Shown here in pieces: positions 9,662 to 19,316 of a stretch of 64,000 nucleotides of DNA. This stretch comes from SHZI01 sp041396045 (GTDB lineage: Bacteria > Pseudomonadota > Gammaproteobacteria > Steroidobacterales > GCA-2729495): NCBI GenBank assembly GCA_041396045.1, contig JAWKZI010000009.1, positions 61,212-125,211 on the forward strand, given 5' to 3'. Position 1 is the stretch's first letter; each line of letters begins with the position of its first letter. The notes under the pieces were generated by a model, which had not been told where the DNA came from, did no database searches, and saw nothing but the letters and a program-made list of their open reading frames with translations. Position numbers and translations under genes: made by a program.

Positions 9662-10558
9662 ATGAGCCCCGGCGATATCTTCCAGATCCTGGCAATGGCC
9701 GCCGTGTGGGGTGGATCCTTCCTGATTCTGCGGGTTGCGACGCCCGAGTTTGGCCCCGTGCCGCTTATTGAACTGCGCGTGGTTCTGTCAGCCGTGGCTT
9801 TGTTGCCACTGATGTTGCTCAAACGGACGTTGCGGGCCCAGTTCCGTGAGAACTACGGCAAACTACTGGTTCTGGGCCTGATCAATGCGGCCGTTCCCTT
9901 TCCGTTGTTTGCCTATGCCACCCTGTTTGTTACGGCTGGCTTTGCCTCAATTATTAATGCGACGGCACCGCTGTTTGCTGCTCTGGTCGCGGGTATCTGG
10001 CTGCGGGACCGGATCACGATCGGTGCAATTCTGGGGCTGGTACTGGGCTTCAGCGGTGTGGTTGTGCTGGTGGGTGGCCTGCGCGACATCAATACCGCAG
10101 CGTTGCTGGCGGTTGCCGGCGCGCTGTTTGCGTCCTTTCTCTACGGCGTGTCCGCCAGCTTCGTCAAGAAGCATATGTCTGGCGTGAACACCTGGGTAAC
10201 CACTGCTGGCAGCTTTACCTTTGCGGCGATCCTGCTCGCGCCACTTGCCATCATGCAGTGGCCGGCAACCAGTCCGTCGGTCACGTCATGGGTAGCGGTA
10301 CTGATTCTGGCCATTGCCTGTACTGCTGTACCGAATATCTACTACTTTCGCCTCGTGCTGCGCGTCGGGCCGGCCAAAGCCATGTCGGTCGCGTTTCTCA
10401 TCCCCTTGTTCGGGATGTTATGGGGCGCACTGATACTCGGGGAAAAGATCACCGTGGCAATGATCGGTGGATGTATCGTGATCCTCCTCGGCACGGCGCT
10501 GGTGATCGGACTCATTGGCAAGCGCCTGGGACTGACAGAACCACCTTCGGCGGCCTAG
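9662..10558 (+). CDS. EamA/DMT family transporter
   Basis: 298 residues with ten predicted transmembrane helices arranged as two five-helix EamA repeats. The signature stretches are WGGSFLILR in the first helix and PLFAALVAGIWLRDRITIG in the middle. The short C-terminal tail is cytoplasmic. The family exports amino acids, metabolites or nucleobases; the substrate cannot be told from sequence. Start ATG 9662, preceded by AT-richer DNA shared with divergent fieF. Confidence 0.85.
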   Translation: MSPGDIFQILAMAAVWGGSFLILRVATPEFGPVPLIELRVVLSAVALLPLMLLKRTLRAQFRENYGKLLVLGLINAAVPFPLFAYATLFVTAGFASIINATAPLFAALVAGIWLRDRITIGAILGLVLGFSGVVVLVGGLRDINTAALLAVAGALFASFLYGVSASFVKKHMSGVNTWVTTAGSFTFAAILLAPLAIMQWPATSPSVTSWVAVLILAIACTAVPNIYYFRLVLRVGPAKAMSVAFLIPLFGMLWGALILGEKITVAMIGGCIVILLGTALVIGLIGKRLGLTEPPSAA

Positions 10559-10616
10559 GTAGTCAATGAATTTGACCGCGTATGTTCCGGTCCGGACCTG
10601 GCGTTCGCTGACTACC
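10558..10616. terminator. Inverted repeat between convergent genes
   Basis: An 8-base perfect inverted repeat (GGTAGTCA at 10558-10565 and TGACTACC at 10609-10616) encloses a second perfect palindrome GGTCCGGACC at 10589-10598. It sits exactly between the convergent EamA and nitronate monooxygenase genes. That position suits a bidirectional transcription end, but there is no U-run, so this is only a structural guess. Confidence 0.3.
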
Positions 10617-10621
10617 CCCAG

Positions 10622-11698
10622 TCAGCCAAGGTTGCGCAATTTCTCGAGTGCGCTCGCCGCCAGTTCACGCGTCAGCTGGCCGGCGGGCATCTCGCGCGCG
10701 AACCGTGCAGCCTGACCGGACCACAGCGAGCTGAACTCGTTCGACCCGCTGGCTTCCGCCTTGATTCTCAGTGGCAGCATTGCACCCATCGCGTTCGGGA
10801 ACCCAGGCGCATCTACGGACATGGGCCCGATTTCCCGGATCGCACGATTGACAATCCCGCGCGCCGGCCGGCCGGTGAAGACATTCGTGATCGCTGTCTG
10901 GTCTTCGCGCCCATTTTTCAATGCCTCGCGGTAGCTCGCTGAAATCGACGACTCGGGTGTCAGCAGATAGCCTGTGCCGATCTGGGCTGCCGCTGCACCC
11001 AGTGCCAGTGCCGCAACGATTCCGCGGGCATCACCGATACCGCCTGCCGCGATCACCGGCAGGCGAACGGCATCGACAATCTGCGGTACGAGCGCAAACG
11101 TGCCCGGCTGTGACGTAACGTCCTCTGCCAGAAACATGCTGCGATGACCGCCGGCCTCGGCGCCCTGCGCGATGACCGCGTTGACGCCGTGCGCCTCCAG
11201 CCAGCGTGCCTCCTCAACTGTTGTTGCTGAAGCGATCACGCAGGCCCCGGCAGCTTCACACGATCGAGCAACAGCGCCTCCGGCAGCCCGAAATGAAAGC
11301 CGACGACACGCGGATGAAACTCCTCGACCAGCAAGCATCTCGTCTCATCGAAAGCCGGACTGGTCGCGCCAGTACCTGGCATTGTCGCTTCTCGACGCCT
11401 AGCTCCTTGCGAAACGGTGCCAGCCGATCGATCCAGCGCGAGTCATCGCCCGCCGGGTCGGCCGGCGGCGACTCATGACAGAGAAAATTGAGGCTGTGCG
11501 TTTGTTTGTATGCTGACGAATGGCTTGCAGCTCGGTACGTACCTTGTCCGGACCGACCAGCGAACCCGACAATGATCCCAGCCTGCCGGCTTCACTGACC
11601 GCGATCGTCAGCGCTGCTCCTTGCGCAAAGGCCACTGTGCCTGAATGATCTGGATGCTCAATACTGAACAGCTTGAGAATGCGCCGATCGGGCCACAT
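10622..11698 (-). CDS. Nitronate monooxygenase (2-nitropropane dioxygenase family), multiply frameshifted
   Basis: FMN enzyme of the NMO family that oxidises alkyl nitronates. The start is ATG 11698 (MWPDRRILKLFSIEHP), followed by AQGAALTIAVSEAG in one frame, then HESPPADPA and DRLAPFRKELGV in another. The long C-terminal frame has EARWLEAHGVNAVIAQGAEAGGH and the FMN-phosphate site VIAAGGIGDARGI. At least three single-base shifts (about 11500, 11400 and 11300-11340) are needed. The total span of 1077 bases matches a 350-360 residue family member. Convergent with eamA, divergent from the acetyltransferase. Confidence 0.75.
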
Positions 11699-11719
11699 GA
11701 TTGCTCTCACCGGACTGCG

Positions 11720-12231
11720 ATGAACGATCCTATCAGCAAGGGGTCAGGAATTTCACGCGTGATCTACGTACGGGATGCCACTATTGCCGATGCCGAAAGG
11801 ATACATGCCGTGCATGTGGCGTCTTCCTCAGCGGCCTACCAGCAGCGCTCCGGTGGCAAGGGGCTGGATCAACATGGCAACGCGCAGCCCGGCTGTCTGC
11901 GCCGGCGAAATCGCAAAATGGGCAGTCATACTGGCTGAAGAAGGCGATCTGATTGTGGGCTTTGCGGCGCTGGATACGGCAAAGGCCAATGTCGAGGCGG
12001 TTTATGTCGCGCCTGAGCGCTGGCGGCAGGGTATCGGCCAGGAAGCTGCTGGCCCGCCTTGAGGACATAGCCATCGCCGCACAGTGGCCCCGGATTACCC
12101 TGCAGGCGGCAGGTCCGGCGATACTGTTCTGCAAACGGCAGGGCTATACGACCCCGAAAGACCCTGTCCAAATCCTTCGTGGGCAGAAATGGAGAAACAC
12201 ATGGACAGTAACCAATCTACGGATCGGGTAG
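11720..12231 (+). CDS. GNAT acetyltransferase, frameshifted
   Basis: Starts at ATG 11720 with VIYVRDATIADAERIHAVH, a typical GNAT beginning. The acetyl-CoA binding region is VEAVYVAPERWRQGIG, followed in the next frame by RKLLARLEDIA and later CKRQGYT. Two indels (about 11900 and 12045) join the parts into about 165 residues. The acceptor substrate is unknown. It overlaps or abuts the rhodanese gene, which is on the same strand. Confidence 0.65.
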
Positions 12232-12530
12232 ATGCCGCCGAGGTGGCTACCCGGATTTCCAGCGGAGCAGTCATTATTGATGCCCGCGAGCCTGAGCAAT
12301 CTTAATACGACATGGCCCATATTCCGGGCGCAATCAATATCAGCATCTCCGGAATTGGGGAGCGTGCGCGCGCCGAACTGCCGGACCGCGGTCAGGAAGT
12401 CATCTGCTATTGTAATGGCGGCAGCCGGGGTCCGCGCGGTGCTGAGGAACTCCGGAAGCTCGGCTACGGCAACGCCCGAAGCATTACCGGCGGGCTGCGG
12501 GCGTGGCAGGCCCTGGGCAAGGACAATTGA
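12189..12530 (+). CDS. Single-domain rhodanese with an in-frame TAA
   Basis: Small sulfurtransferase-like protein of about 110 residues. It shows VIIDAREPEQ, then HIPGAINISI, then the active-site loop CYCNGGSRG with the catalytic cysteine, and finally ITGGLRAWQALG. A TAA at 12303-12305 lies in the same frame between EPEQS and YDMAHIPGA. In relatives this segment is continuous (E-P-E-Q/E-Y), so the six bases TCTTAA look inserted. Starts at 12189 or ATG 12201. It is either a recent nonsense change or a sequence error. Confidence 0.65.
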
Positions 12531-12587
12531 GAAAGTCCGGCCCCGGATGCAGCACTGTTGCAGTTCCGCGTGCCTGACGGTTATTCC

Positions 12588-13637
12588 CTATCTGAAATGC
12601 GGCATCACCCTGTCTTTGATCACCTGCAAGGCCTCAAAGGGCTCTGCAAACACGCGTAGCGCGAGATCGTCGAGCCCGGCCTGTGCCATTTTTCGATAGC
12701 GCTCTACCTCGTGATCTATATTGCTGAAATCACCGGACGAGCTGACGGCATCGATCAGCCGTTGCACCAGCTCTGGCGGCACGTCCTTGATCACCCCGGT
12801 CCGGGTGACGCCGGCCAGCAGAAAGTTGCGGTATTTCTCCCGAACCAGTTGCGCCTCGTCCTTTTTCAACACGTGATCCAGTCCGATGTGCGGTGGAATG
12901 ACTTCGGCGCGTGCGAATAGTCCCACCCGTGCTTCGTGCATGGACGCCTCACGGTCTTTCTTGATGTGCCAGGCCCAGAAGTTGCCGACCCGGAAATTGT
13001 CGGCCGGGTAAGTCCGCTTTGCGAGCCCTGTTTTGATGGACTGCATTACATCAGGCAATCGTTCGGCGGTAACGTCGCCGACCTGCACGCCATCAGCGAT
13101 GCGCGCGCCCATTCTCAGCATCTGCGGGCCCATCGAGCACGTGATTATCCGTGGCCGGGGAAACTTCATGTAATCGAGCTTGAAGGGCTGCCCGACACTG
13201 AATACTTCGCCGCTGTAACGCCAGTGAAAGTGCCCGGTCGACATCCGGTAAATGATTTCTGCGGCCTCACGCACGCCGCGCACAATGCGCATCTTGCCGA
13301 AGTCCAGGCTTTCTCCCTCAGGTCGTACGGTTGTCGCCAGCGCCATCGCGCCGCCGCCACCCAGGCCGAGGACAGCCCGGCCTCTGGACAGCTCGTTCAG
13401 GCCGATTATTGAATAGGCGATCCGGACCGGGTGCATTTCGTACGGGCTGAGTGCCAGCACGCCGAGCTGGATTCGGCGCGTGGCAACCGCTGCCTGTGAC
13501 AGCCCGATAAACGGATCCCAGCCATTTGGCAGATTCGAATGCCACAAGGTGCGCACCCCGGCCGATTCGGCTGCGACGGCAAATTCGGCGACTTGCTGTG
13601 GGTGCATGTCATTGCCGATGATGATTTCAATGTCCAC
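12588..13637 (-). CDS. LLM-class flavin-dependent oxidoreductase (luciferase-like)
   Basis: 349 residues of the bacterial luciferase/F420-dependent reductase fold (TIM barrel binding FMN or F420). The chosen start is GTG 13637 (VDIEIIIGNDMHPQ), which has GGAG about 8 bases upstream; an open frame continues further upstream but has no family similarity. Typical segments are AAESAGVRTLWHSN, GVLALSPYEMHPVRIA, LSRGRAVLGLGGG and the later ARIADGVQVGDV. It lies 29 bases after the amidase gene and is probably co-transcribed with it. Substrate unknown. Confidence 0.8.
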   Translation of the reverse strand: MDIEIIIGNDMHPQQVAEFAVAAESAGVRTLWHSNLPNGWDPFIGLSQAAVATRRIQLGVLALSPYEMHPVRIAYSIIGLNELSRGRAVLGLGGGGAMALATTVRPEGESLDFGKMRIVRGVREAAEIIYRMSTGHFHWRYSGEVFSVGQPFKLDYMKFPRPRIITCSMGPQMLRMGARIADGVQVGDVTAERLPDVMQSIKTGLAKRTYPADNFRVGNFWAWHIKKDREASMHEARVGLFARAEVIPPHIGLDHVLKKDEAQLVREKYRNFLLAGVTRTGVIKDVPPELVQRLIDAVSSSGDFSNIDHEVERYRKMAQAGLDDLALRVFAEPFEALQVIKDRVMPHFR

Positions 13638-13665
13638 GTATTGCTCTCCGGCACAATAGTGCGCG

Positions 13666-15108
13666 TTATCTGGTGTCGCTCGCGGCCTCAGGGGGGCGCG
13701 GGAACGGACCACGCAGCGTTTCGAATGCCAGGCCGATGGCGAGCAGGCGGTGGTCGCTACCCATCGGTCCGTCAAAGCTGATGCCAACTGGCAGACCGTC
13801 GGATGTCAGACCGGCCGGTACGGTGAGGCTGGGGATGCCAGCCGCGCTCTGGTATACGGTGTTGTGGATGACATAGCCGAAGCCATGGGCAACGTGCTTG
13901 CCGTTAATGACGATATCTGCTCCGTCGTCAGGCACTGCCATGGCCGGAAAGGGTGTGGTCGGGAAGATCAATGCATCCAGGCGATGCTCGCGAAAATAGG
14001 TGGCGAGTTGTGCTTGTAGCCGGGGCCTGAGTATTTCCATGGCTTCGTGGTGCGGTCGCTCGAGTTTCATCAGGTTGGCGATTTTCGGGTTGAAGCGCTC
14101 CCGGACGTGCGGCGATGCAATCTGGCTGACCAGCCTGTCGAGCGCGACTGGCGGATGCCGGCTGTTGAGGGTGTGCATGACATGCGCAACCGCCTCGTAT
14201 GCCGATATCGGCCAGGCAGTTTTGGCTGCCAGCACGTGCATGCCCGGCAAGTCTTCACACACAATGGTGGCACCCGCGTCGCTCAGCAGCTGCACGGTCT
14301 GATCCATCACCCGGGCGGTGCGCGCATCCAGTACCGTGTTGTAGTCCCCGGCTGGCCGACCAATTCGCAGTCCCTTCAGGGATAGCGTCCGATGGTCGCA
14401 CCGGTTCTCCGGCCAGCACCGCGTCGAGCAGGATAAGGGCTGGCCATGGTTGTGGTCATGCCGCCGACGGAGTCGCGCGTTGGAGTCGACGGCAAGATGC
14501 CGCCGTACGGGTAGCGATGAAAGGATGGCCGCAGCCCGGTAATACCGTTCATGGCGCAAGGGCCCCGCACGGAGCCATTCGTGTCCGTGCCGAGTGCGCC
14601 CGGAATCAGTCGTGCAGCGACGGCTACGGCAGAACCACCGCTGCTGCCACCGGCAACGACCTTGGCACGCCAGGGATTGACGACGTGACCGAAGTGCTCG
14701 TTCTGACTGGTGCCGCCGACGGCAAGTTCGTGCAGGTTCGCCTTGCCGGCGACGATCGCGCCCGCGTCCAGGAGGCGCTGTACGACCGGTGCATTGCTGT
14801 CCGGACAGACCCCAATGAGTCCCGGCGTACCCGCGGTAGTTCGATAGCCCAGGACGTCGATGTTGTCTTTTACAATAATCGGCACGCCATGCAAGGGGCC
14901 CAGAGGCTTCCCTGCTTCCTGCCAGCGATCAGCCGCCTTGGCAGCGGCAATCACCCGCTCCGGGTCCTGGGCAATCAGTGCATTAAGGCTGCGATTCTGC
15001 TCACAGCGCTGCAGCATGTCGCGAGCCACTGACTCGGCTGAGGACTCGCCCCGCGCTATTGATGTTGAAAGTGCGCTGATGCTGTATGAAGCAGGTTCCA
15101 TAGTCATG
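13666..15108 (-). CDS. Amidase (amidase-signature family), frameshifted
   Basis: Amide hydrolase of the AS family. From ATG 15108 the N-terminal part has the catalytic lysine in VKDNIDVLG, GGSSGGSAVAVAARLIPG with the bridging serine, and GTDTNGSVRGPCA with the nucleophile serine. This frame fails after VGGMTTTMA. The C-terminal part (KGLRIGRPAGDYNTVLDART ... SFDGPMGSD) is in another frame, so there is an indel at about 14400-14450. Joined length is about 480 residues, normal for the family. Substrate unknown. Probable operon with the downstream flavoprotein. Confidence 0.78.
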
Positions 15109-15159
15109 TAGGATAACGCCAAACCCTGAGAACGGGATTGGTGGCATTCTTCCTGACCT

Positions 15160-15640
15160 ATGAAACGTTCCAAGGGATTGGTCCGGTTGGCCCGCGAGCA
15201 CCATACTGCACTCGTATTGGCCAAGCGCGCGCAGCGCATCGACCTCAAAAATGTTGTTGCCGTCCATGAGTATATGGCTGCTGCGGTCGATAACTTCGAT
15301 CGCGAACTGGGCTCGCATTTTCAATTCGAGGAAGACCGGTTGCTGCCGCTAATGATGAAGGCGGGAGAAGCCGCACGAGTCCAGCGTACCGTGGCAGACC
15401 ATGAAGAACTGCGCCAGTTGATCGATCGCCTGCGTTCGCAGACATACAAAGCGTGCGCCGTTTTGGCGATGTCCTGGAGGCCCACATTCGCTTCCTGAAG
15501 ATCGCGATCTGTTCGTACAAGCGAATCAGTATTTCCGAGCGAGGTCCCGCGGCGCCGCAACTCGAGACTGTCTGCGGATGAGCAGACGCGTTCGCTCGCA
15601 GGCAGTCTGGTTTATGCCGATCGGTAACCGGGCAATATTT
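15160..15640 (+). CDS. Hemerythrin-like (HHE) protein, frameshifted at the C-terminus
   Basis: The N-terminus has REHHTALVLAKRAQRI, then SHFQFEEDRLLPLM and DHEELRQLIDRL, giving the His/Glu residues of a hemerythrin-type four-helix bundle that binds a di-iron site. The first frame ends at 15498. The expected fourth helix (FGDVLEAHIRF, then EDRDLFVQANQYF) is readable with two shifts at about 15440 and 15495. Role probably oxygen/iron sensing or storage. The exact end is uncertain (15580-15640). Confidence 0.6.
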
Positions 15641-15647
15641 CGTTGCA

Positions 15648-15662
15648 CACAAAACTTTTGTG
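15648..15662. promoter_or_regulatory. 15-base palindrome upstream of an outer-membrane protein gene
   Basis: CACAAAA-C-TTTTGTG is a perfect 7+1+7 dyad, 35 bases upstream of the ATG at 15698. Its placement would suit a repressor operator or the 5' leader of the next gene. No regulator is identified. Confidence 0.35.
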
Positions 15663-15697
15663 AGACACTTGCGCCCCTTGAAAAACGGGGGCTTGAG

Positions 15698-16495
15698 ATG
15701 TTGCGACAACTAACCATTGGTATCCTGCTGACTTGTGCATATGCAAGCGGTGCAAGCGCACAGGAAGCTAAGGATGCCGAAGCCCTTGCCAAGGCCCTGT
15801 CGAATCCGGTAGCTGCACTGATCAGCGTGCCAATGCAGTTGAACTTTGACACGGGTTACAGTGCCGGCGGTGAACGCTGGACGCTCAACGTCCAGCCGGT
15901 TATTCCCATTGATATCAGCGAAAACTGGAATCTGATTTCGCGCACGATCGTGCCGCTGATCGACCAGTCCGATGTGATTAACAACGGCAGTCAATCGGGC
16001 CTTGGCGATATCGTGCAGAGCCTGTTCTTTTCGCCAAAAAAACCCACGGCCGCCGGGTGGATATTGGGCGTAGGCCCGGCATTTCTGCTGCCGACCGCCA
16101 CCGATGATCTTCTGGGCGCGGAGCAGTGGGCGATCGGGCCTACCGCCGTTGCACTCAAGCAAACCGAGACGGGATGGACCTATGGCGCCCTGGCGAACTA
16201 CCTGGTTTCGGTTGCGGGTGACGATGATCGTGCCGATGTGAACGCGATGTTTATGCAGCCTTTTGTCTCCAAAAGTCTGGGCGGCGGGGCCACTGTAGTG
16301 CTCAACCTTGAATCGACCTATGACTTTGAGGGCGAACAGTGGAACATTCCGGCGAACCTCATGTATTCAAAAGTCACCCGGATGGGCAAGCAGATGGTGA
16401 GCTGGCAGGGTGGGGTACGCGCCTATCTGGACTCACCTGATGGTGGTCCGGACTGGGGGCTGCGTTTTGCCTTTACGCTGCTTTATCCCCGCTAA
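15698..16495 (+). CDS. Outer-membrane transporter-like beta-barrel protein
   Basis: 265 residues from ATG 15698, preceded by a GGGGG stretch seven bases away. Signal peptide with probable cleavage at ASA-QE. The mature chain alternates hydrophobic and polar residues in beta strands (RWTLNVQPVIPIDIS, NLISRTIVPLID, GVGPAFLLPTATD) and ends with an aromatic-flanked strand, as in 'transporter'/MetA-pathway barrel proteins. Such proteins lie in the outer membrane. The cargo is not known. Confidence 0.65.
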   Translation: MLRQLTIGILLTCAYASGASAQEAKDAEALAKALSNPVAALISVPMQLNFDTGYSAGGERWTLNVQPVIPIDISENWNLISRTIVPLIDQSDVINNGSQSGLGDIVQSLFFSPKKPTAAGWILGVGPAFLLPTATDDLLGAEQWAIGPTAVALKQTETGWTYGALANYLVSVAGDDDRADVNAMFMQPFVSKSLGGGATVVLNLESTYDFEGEQWNIPANLMYSKVTRMGKQMVSWQGGVRAYLDSPDGGPDWGLRFAFTLLYPR

Positions 16496-16544
16496 TCCGA
16501 CCGTCTGCTGCTGTCTGATCTGACTTCTCTCCGGTGAGCGCGAC

Positions 16545-18095
16545 TCAGTCAAGCGCAACACGTGCACCGCTGCCAGTGGAGCGCCGCGTCAGCCAGATCA
16601 CACCGATCATCGCCACGGTCAGCCAGGTTGACAGCCAGAAGAAGTCAAGCGAGGCAAGCAGATAAGCCTGATTCACCAGCGTTCGCAAGATCAACGCATA
16701 GCTCTGCGGGTCGGTGAAGCCGAACTGATGCAGGGTTCCGGTCGCGTGTTGCATCGCTGGATCGAGGGCGCTGATTGTGTCCGTCAGTCGACTCTGATGC
16801 AGCGTTTCGCGCCGATCCCATAGCGTCGTGGTGAGCGATGCCGCGAATCCACCAGCAGTGATGCGCGAGAAATTGGCAATGCCGGTGGCGGAGGGGATCC
16901 GTTCGGGCTTGATCCCGTCAAGTGAAATTGCCACCAGCGAAACAAAGAACGTCGTCATGCCGATGCCTTGTACCAGCATCGGTAGCACAAAATCCCAAAA
17001 CGATGCATCAGCCGTGAGCCTCGCGCGCAGGTAGTACGACAAGCCGAAGGCCACCAGAGCCAGACTTGCAAACCAGCGCGTGTCCGATCTCGACATGTAC
17101 CGCGTTGCGATTGGCGTGAGCATTACTGCCACGACCCCGCTGGGTGCTGCAACCAGCCCGGCCCAGGTCGCTGTGTAGCCAAGATTGGTCTGCAACCACA
17201 GCGGCAGGATCAGCAGGTTGGCGAAGAACACCGCATAGCCCAGGCAGAACGCCAGTGTTCCCAAAGCAAAGTTGCGTTCCTTGAACAGGGACAGATCTAC
17301 CGCTGGATGCTCATCGGTTAATTCCCAGATGATCCATGCGATAAAGCCCACCACGGCGATGATCGTGAAGATGACAATCTGAGTTGAAGCGAACCAGTCG
17401 GCGTTTTTGCCGGTATCCAGTACAAACTGCAGTGCGCCGACCCACACCACCAGAAGGCCCAGGCCGACACTGTCGATTGGCAGCTTGCGGGTTGGCGTTT
17501 CGCGATTCGAAAGCCCGTTCCAGCACAGCACGCCTGCCAGTATGCCCACCGGTACATTGATCAGAAATATCCAGCTCCAATGATAGTTGTCGGAAATATA
17601 GCCACCCAGAATCGGCCCTGAGATTGGCGCTACCAGTGTGGTGATCGACCAGATTCCCAGAGCGGTCGTGCGCTTGTCACGCGGGAAGATCGATATAAGC
17701 AGTGCCTGTGATCCCGGAATCAATGGCCCTGATACGGCGCCCTGAAGTACGCGGAATACAACCAGCGACGGCAGACTCCATGCGATGCCGCACAGAAACG
17801 ATGCCACTGTAAACAGGAATATTGAAGCGACGAAGGTGCGCACAGCGCCATAGCGCTGCATCAGCCATCCCGTCAGCGGCACGGCCACGCCGTTTGAAAC
17901 TGCAAAGGAGGTAATGATCCACGTGCCCTGGTCCGTGGTGGCACCCAGATTGCCGGCAATGGTTGGCAACGAAACGTTGGCGATCGTCGTATCCAGCACC
18001 TGCATGAAGGTGCCCAAAGCCAAAGCGATGGATGTGACCGCGAGCAGGCCGCCTTGCAACGGCGCGGGGCCCTGCTCCGCGCTGCCGCTAGCCAC
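16545..18095 (-). CDS. emrB: DHA2-family multidrug transporter, EmrB-like
   Basis: 516 residues with fourteen transmembrane segments; proton-driven drug export across the inner membrane. Motifs are LDTTIANVSLPTIAGNLG in helix 1, GWLMQRYGAVRTF in loop 2-3, RVLQGAVSGPLIPGSQAL and the motif-C-like GPILGGYIS. Last gene of the MarR-NodT-EmrA-EmrB operon, starting 48 bases after emrA. Together with EmrA and the outer-membrane factor it would make a tripartite pump. Confidence 0.87.
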   Translation of the reverse strand: MASGSAEQGPAPLQGGLLAVTSIALALGTFMQVLDTTIANVSLPTIAGNLGATTDQGTWIITSFAVSNGVAVPLTGWLMQRYGAVRTFVASIFLFTVASFLCGIAWSLPSLVVFRVLQGAVSGPLIPGSQALLISIFPRDKRTTALGIWSITTLVAPISGPILGGYISDNYHWSWIFLINVPVGILAGVLCWNGLSNRETPTRKLPIDSVGLGLLVVWVGALQFVLDTGKNADWFASTQIVIFTIIAVVGFIAWIIWELTDEHPAVDLSLFKERNFALGTLAFCLGYAVFFANLLILPLWLQTNLGYTATWAGLVAAPSGVVAVMLTPIATRYMSRSDTRWFASLALVAFGLSYYLRARLTADASFWDFVLPMLVQGIGMTTFFVSLVAISLDGIKPERIPSATGIANFSRITAGGFAASLTTTLWDRRETLHQSRLTDTISALDPAMQHATGTLHQFGFTDPQSYALILRTLVNQAYLLASLDFFWLSTWLTVAMIGVIWLTRRSTGSGARVALD

Positions 18096-18143
18096 TAACG
18101 GGACTCACTGACATGGCCGATGAATTCGACACCTGACATGGGT

Positions 18144-19316
18144 TCAAGGTGCCGGGAAGTTCGCCTTGTTCTCCGCCAGGATGCGGGCCACGATGCGATC
18201 GGCCTCCTGGTTTGCATCCCCGGTATCAGCGCGCGTATCCGCCGCAAGCGACCTTTGTGAAACAAGTGGTCCGCTCGTGTCACGGGTGTCGATGCTGGCG
18301 GCAATCGACAGGCCGATCCGCAGCGGATGGTCGCGCAGTTCTGCCGCATCGAGGGCGATACGTATCGGCAGGCGCTGGACGATCTTGATCCAGTTTCCGG
18401 ATGCATTCTGAGCCGGCAGCAGAGCAAACGCCGCGCCAGTTCCGGCGCTCAAGCCGGCGACGTGGCCGTGGTAAGTCACGCCATTGCCATAGACATCGGC
18501 ATTGATCCTGACGGGTTGGCCGACGCGCACGTCCTCCAGTTGTACCTCTTTGAAGTTTGCCTCAACCCATACGCGCTCCAGCGGCACTACGGTCATCAGT
18601 GGTGTGCCAGGCGCGACGTGTTGACCGATCTGTACATTGCGCTGGGCGATGACCCCGTCAACCGGCGCGATCAGTCGCATGTGCGAGAGTGTGATCGCTG
18701 CATCATGCACCCTGGCGATGGCTGCCAATACGCCGGGGTTATCGTCGAGCGATGTGGCGTCAACCATCGATTGCGCCTGCCTGAGCAGACCAGTGGTTGC
18801 GAGCAGCGAGGCCCGTGCTGCCCGTTACGGCGTCTTCTGCGTGACGTACCTCTTCTGCAGAAACTGCCCCTCCTCGGCTGATGCCTGGCGGCGGCGGAAG
18901 TCTTCCTGTGTCTGTGCCAGTTGTACGCGGGCAGCGCTGATCTCGGCCTCGTACTGCGCAACTTTGGAAAACTGTGCTCGTACATTGCGTATGGTCAAGG
19001 CCAGATCGGCCTCCGCGGACCGCATGGCCACTTCCGCACGTGCCGGATCCAGCTCGACCAGTAATTGTCCGCGCCGCACCGACTGGGTGTTGTCAGCGTG
19101 AACGGCGACTACCGTTGCCGGCTCGCGACTGGTGATTGTCACTACATGTCCCGACACATAGGCGTCGTTCGTCGTCTCGTAGAATCGCGCAACCAGGAAC
19201 CAGTACAGGCTCCAGGCAATCAGTCCGGCAACCACGCTGAAGCCCAGCGCGATCAGCCAGAAGCGTCGTTTGGTCGAGCGGGTGTGGGCCGTAGATGCTG
19301 GGCTCGTTTCACTCAT
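18144..19316 (-). CDS. emrA: EmrA/HlyD-family membrane fusion protein with an in-frame TAA
   Basis: Periplasmic adaptor linking EmrB to the outer-membrane channel. It starts at ATG 19316 and has an N-terminal membrane anchor (about residues 20-42). The first biotinyl-lipoyl half follows (TNDAYVSGHVVTITSREPA), then the coiled-coil hairpin, the second half (LIAPVDGVIAQRNVQIGQHVAPG) and the barrel domain (VWVEANFKEVQLEDVRVGQ). A TAA at 18825-18827 interrupts the frame inside the hairpin, but the same frame continues as LLATTGLLRQAQSMVDATSL. The start overlaps the stop of the NodT gene (ATGA). Confidence 0.82.

Noticed and set aside
12303..18827. Idea that TAA is recoded as a sense codon
   Set aside because: TAA is used as the normal stop elsewhere (for example the tmRNA tag), and only two genes show it internally.
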